7,640 bases of DNA, taken from contig CAJUNF010000046.1 of NCBI GenBank assembly GCA_910587775.1, positions 1-7,640 on the forward strand, given 5' to 3'. Origin of the DNA: an uncultured Bacilli bacterium. GTDB taxonomy: Bacteria; Bacillota_I; Bacilli_A; RF39; UBA660. The notes under the pieces are model-generated. The model searched no databases. It was not told the DNA's origin and saw nothing but the letters and a program-made list of their open reading frames with translations. The translations under genes were made by a program, and so were the position numbers. This document shows positions 6,121 to 7,640 of this stretch, piece after piece (within the stretch, counting starts at the first letter, position 1; each line of letters begins with the position of its first letter).

Positions 6121-6173
6121 AAAAGTTGTAGACAAAATACTAGAAATTATTTTGACGGTATACGTCAACTTTT
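6121..6173. repeat. nested inverted repeats between tpiA and spo0A
   Basis: The outer pair is AAAAGTTG (6121-6128) and CAACTTTT (6166-6173), 8 bp perfect and 37 nt apart. The inner pair is TTGACG (6152-6157) and CGTCAA (6163-6168), 6 bp perfect with a 5-nt spacer, covering the tpiA stop codon (6165-6167). On the tpiA transcript the inner hairpin is followed by AATAATTT rather than a clean T-run, so it is a poor terminator. It could instead be an operator or a weak mRNA 3' structure. Confidence 0.45.
6128..6136 (-). promoter_or_regulatory. degenerate 0A-box-like sequence near the spo0A -35 position
   Basis: On the minus strand TTTGTCTAC matches the Spo0A-binding consensus TTTGTCRAA at seven of nine positions. 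It ends 8 nt upstream of the TATAAT at 6114-6119, next to where a -35 would be. In B. subtilis, Spo0A-activated SigA promoters have 0A boxes overlapping or abutting the -35, so the placement is suggestive. The match alone is weak. Confidence 0.22.
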
Positions 6174-6899
6174 GTAAACGTGTGTCGAATTTTGAATTCT
6201 TTCTATCACTTGACACATTTTTTCTACATTTAACGATAAATTTCCAATTAGAAAGCCGTCGATTTCTGGAAGTTTTTCGAAATCTTCCAATTGTAAACCA
6301 CCACCATAAAGTACAGGATTATTAGGAAAATCATGGTCATAAAGCCATTGTTTTATAAAAATAATATATTTAATTACTTCTTTTTTATTTAAGGGATTAT
6401 TTTTTCCTACTTTCCAAATGGGTTCATATGCAAGCGCAATATTTTTCTTTTCTTCTTCTTTGATATCTAATAGTAGTGCATTTAGTTTTTTAGAAATTAC
6501 TTCTTCTACTTTATCTAATTGATATTCCATCAATGTTTCTCCAACTGGAATAATTACTTTAAGCCCTTGCTTTAAGGCATTTTCTATTTTCTTTTTTTGA
6601 CTTTCTATATTTTCTAGAAAATACATTTCTCTTTCATGATGACCAATAATTACATATTTTACATCTAAACTTTTTAGCATGTTAGCGCTTACTTCTCCTG
6701 TGTAGCTTCCACTTTCATATTCACTCACATTTTGAGCCCCTAAAAAGAATTTTTTAGAATGCATAATTGGTAAGTAGGGATATGCTGGACATATTACTAA
6801 TTTCACATTAGAAAAGTTTATTTTTTCTAAAGATCTTTTATAATCTAGACAATCTGAAAGTGTTTTATTTTCTTTCCAATTACAAATCAAGAGTTTCAA
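6165..6899 (-). CDS. tpiA: triosephosphate isomerase, divergent
   Basis: 244 aa against about 250 for the family. It interconverts dihydroxyacetone phosphate and glyceraldehyde 3-phosphate as a cytoplasmic TIM barrel. Catalytic residues are present: N7 and K9 in CNWKEN, H87 in IIGHHER, E159 in AYEPIW. The surrounding motifs are atypical: GHSER reads GHHER, the conserved Cys before VGE is Pro (P118), the loop 6 hinge reads WKVGKNNPL instead of WAIGTG, YGGS reads YGGG (198-201), and the GGASL loop reads GNLSL (219-223). The start is TTG 6899, chosen because GAGGAGG lies 6 nt upstream; the next NWK-proximal codon gives no alternative ATG. It overlaps the end of pgk by 20 nt, so the two are co-transcribed. 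An enzyme of reduced or altered activity cannot be excluded. Confidence 0.9.
   Translation of the reverse strand: MKLLICNWKENKTLSDCLDYKRSLEKINFSNVKLVICPAYPYLPIMHSKKFFLGAQNVSEYESGSYTGEVSANMLKSLDVKYVIIGHHEREMYFLENIESQKKKIENALKQGLKVIIPVGETLMEYQLDKVEEVISKKLNALLLDIKEEEKKNIALAYEPIWKVGKNNPLNKKEVIKYIIFIKQWLYDHDFPNNPVLYGGGLQLEDFEKLPEIDGFLIGNLSLNVEKMCQVIERIQNSTHVYKS
6181..6189 (+). promoter_or_regulatory. candidate 0A box upstream of spo0A
   Basis: TGTGTCGAA matches TTTGTCGAA at eight of nine positions and holds the full core TGTCGAA (6183-6189). It lies inside the 3' end of tpiA, about 64 bp upstream of the spo0A -10 box, in the orientation opposite to the gene. B. subtilis spo0A is autoregulated through upstream 0A boxes, so the place is meaningful, but a single 7-mer match can occur by chance. 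Confidence 0.35.
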
Positions 6900-7640
6900 T
6901 TTCTTCCTCCTCTTTAATCGTATCTAATGCCACTAACGTTTCTTTTCCTAAATAATCAAGGGTTGCTCCTCCTCCACTTGAAATATATGTGAATTTCGTT
7001 TTGTATCCAAGATTTTTTACAGCACTAGCAGAGTCTCCTCCTCCTACTACAACAATGGCATTTGTTTTACTTAGCATATCAAAAAATTCTTTAGTACCAT
7101 TTGCAAACTTCGGATTTTCATATAAACCAAGAGTACCATTTAAAAAAACAGTTTTTGCATCTTTAATTATTTTTTGATATTTTTCTAATGTTTTTATTCC
7201 AACATCTAAAATAATATCGTTGTCATCTATTTGATCAATTCTTTTATATTTTACATAGGATTCGTCATAAGTACTTCCTACAATTGCATCTAATGGTAGA
7301 ACAAATTTTTCTTTGTTTTCTAACATAAGCTTTTTTAATTTTTCAATAATTTTATAATCCATACTTGCAATGCTTTGGCCAATACCAAAGTCTAGAGCTT
7401 TTAAGCAGGTATTTGCTATACCTCCAGCACACAAAAGATAATCGCATTTCTTTAAGAGATTTTCCATTAAGGCTATTTTATCATCCATTTTTGCTCCACC
7501 CATGACAACTACAAAGGGATGTTCTGGGTTTATCACTAATTTATTTAAACTAAATAATTCTTTTTGCATGAGAAAACCAATACAACTTGGAATGTATTTA
7601 GCAATACCATAATTAGATGCATGAGCACGATGAGATGCAC
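6880..7640 (-). CDS. pgk: phosphoglycerate kinase, C-terminal part (5' end outside the window)
   Basis: The open frame continues to the right edge, giving about 253 residues of a protein that is normally about 395 aa; the missing part is the N-terminal substrate domain. It makes ATP while converting 1,3-bisphosphoglycerate to 3-phosphoglycerate. Reading from the edge: ASHRAHASNYGIAKYIPS with the conserved HRAHAS, GFLMQKE, NPEHPFVVVMGGAK followed by DKI, NGTLGLYENPKFANGT (usually NGPMGVFE; the nucleotide-binding Glu is kept), VVVGGGDSASAV, and ISSGGGATLDYLGKE. The whole C-terminal nucleotide domain is intact. The protein ends in an unusual acidic tail, EEEEIETLDL, whose Glu codons form the tpiA ribosome binding site. 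ATG 7569 is only an internal Met, not the start. The promoter of this operon lies outside the window. Confidence 0.96.
   Translation of the reverse strand, partial: ASHRAHASNYGIAKYIPSCIGFLMQKELFSLNKLVINPEHPFVVVMGGAKMDDKIALMENLLKKCDYLLCAGGIANTCLKALDFGIGQSIASMDYKIIEKLKKLMLENKEKFVLPLDAIVGSTYDESYVKYKRIDQIDDNDIILDVGIKTLEKYQKIIKDAKTVFLNGTLGLYENPKFANGTKEFFDMLSKTNAIVVVGGGDSASAVKNLGYKTKFTYISSGGGATLDYLGKETLVALDTIKEEEEIETLDL
6906..6912 (-). promoter_or_regulatory. ribosome binding site of tpiA inside pgk
   Basis: GAGGAGG on the minus strand, 6 nt upstream of the TTG start of tpiA, is a near-perfect anti-16S match. It lies entirely inside pgk, within the codons for the Glu-rich C-terminal tail. It decides the TTG start. 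Confidence 0.8.

Noticed and set aside
6140..6168. TTGACG at 6168-6163 as the spo0A -35
   Set aside because: At 17-bp spacing the -10 would be TTCTAG, a poor match; a better -10 needs a 20-bp spacer. The exact TATAAT further down is preferred.
5932..6325. Two plus-strand frames of 81 and 83 codons over spo0A and tpiA ends
   Set aside because: Both overlap conserved coding sequence of spo0A or tpiA and show no family features; the hydrophobic stretch in the first is antisense to the receiver domain.
3738..6899. Mycoplasma-type genetic code (TGA = Trp)
   Set aside because: gpmI and tpiA end at TGA exactly where the families end, and Trp positions use TGG.
6989..7177. Plus-strand frame antisense to pgk
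   Set aside because: Shadow of the conserved Pgk nucleotide-binding region.
1..7640. CRISPR array, insertion sequence, tRNA or rRNA
   Set aside because: No regularly spaced repeats, transposase frames, terminal inverted repeats or tRNA-like cloverleaf sequence seen on either strand.

Overview
This is an AT-rich window from a low-GC, probably spore-forming Firmicute (Bacillota; a Bacilli- or Erysipelotrichia-like gut lineage would fit, but that is inference). The evidence is an intact Spo0A, strong AGGAGG-type ribosome binding sites, short A/T-rich intrinsic terminators, and TGA used as a stop (gpmI, tpiA) while Trp is TGG. The code is therefore the standard bacterial one, not the Mycoplasma code.

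Right part, 3738-7640, all on the minus strand: a lower-glycolysis block read as pgk (5' end outside the window) -> tpiA -> spo0A -> gpmI. pgk and tpiA overlap by 20 nt and must be co-transcribed; the tpiA Shine-Dalgarno lies inside Pgk's C-terminal poly-Glu codons and tpiA starts at TTG. spo0A, the master regulator of sporulation, sits between two glycolytic genes with its own -10 box, a possible 0A box and its own intrinsic terminator. gpmI then has its own good promoter. The TpiA keeps its catalytic residues but is unusually divergent in its phosphate-binding loops.

Middle, 2446-3689, minus strand: three small overlapping genes (129, 173 and 118 aa) with their own extended -10 promoter, whose -35 overlaps the gpmI stop codon. 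None has a function I can name; this is the best candidate here for an undescribed system. It ends face to face with a plus-strand XRE-type regulator (2149-2430), and both share one bidirectional terminator built partly from coding sequence.

Left part, 93-1873, minus strand: a UcpA-type short-chain dehydrogenase followed by an FkbM-type methyltransferase. A long-loop hairpin between them carries the methyltransferase ribosome binding site in its loop. A 275-bp AT-rich divergent region separates ucpA from the XRE gene. The first 92 bases hold only inverted repeats with T-tracts, probably the terminator of a plus-strand gene left of the window.

Several long-frame starts (GTG codons at 1028, 3698 and 5243) fall inside or against Shine-Dalgarno sequences, so the starts given here are moved to the codon that the ribosome binding site supports.
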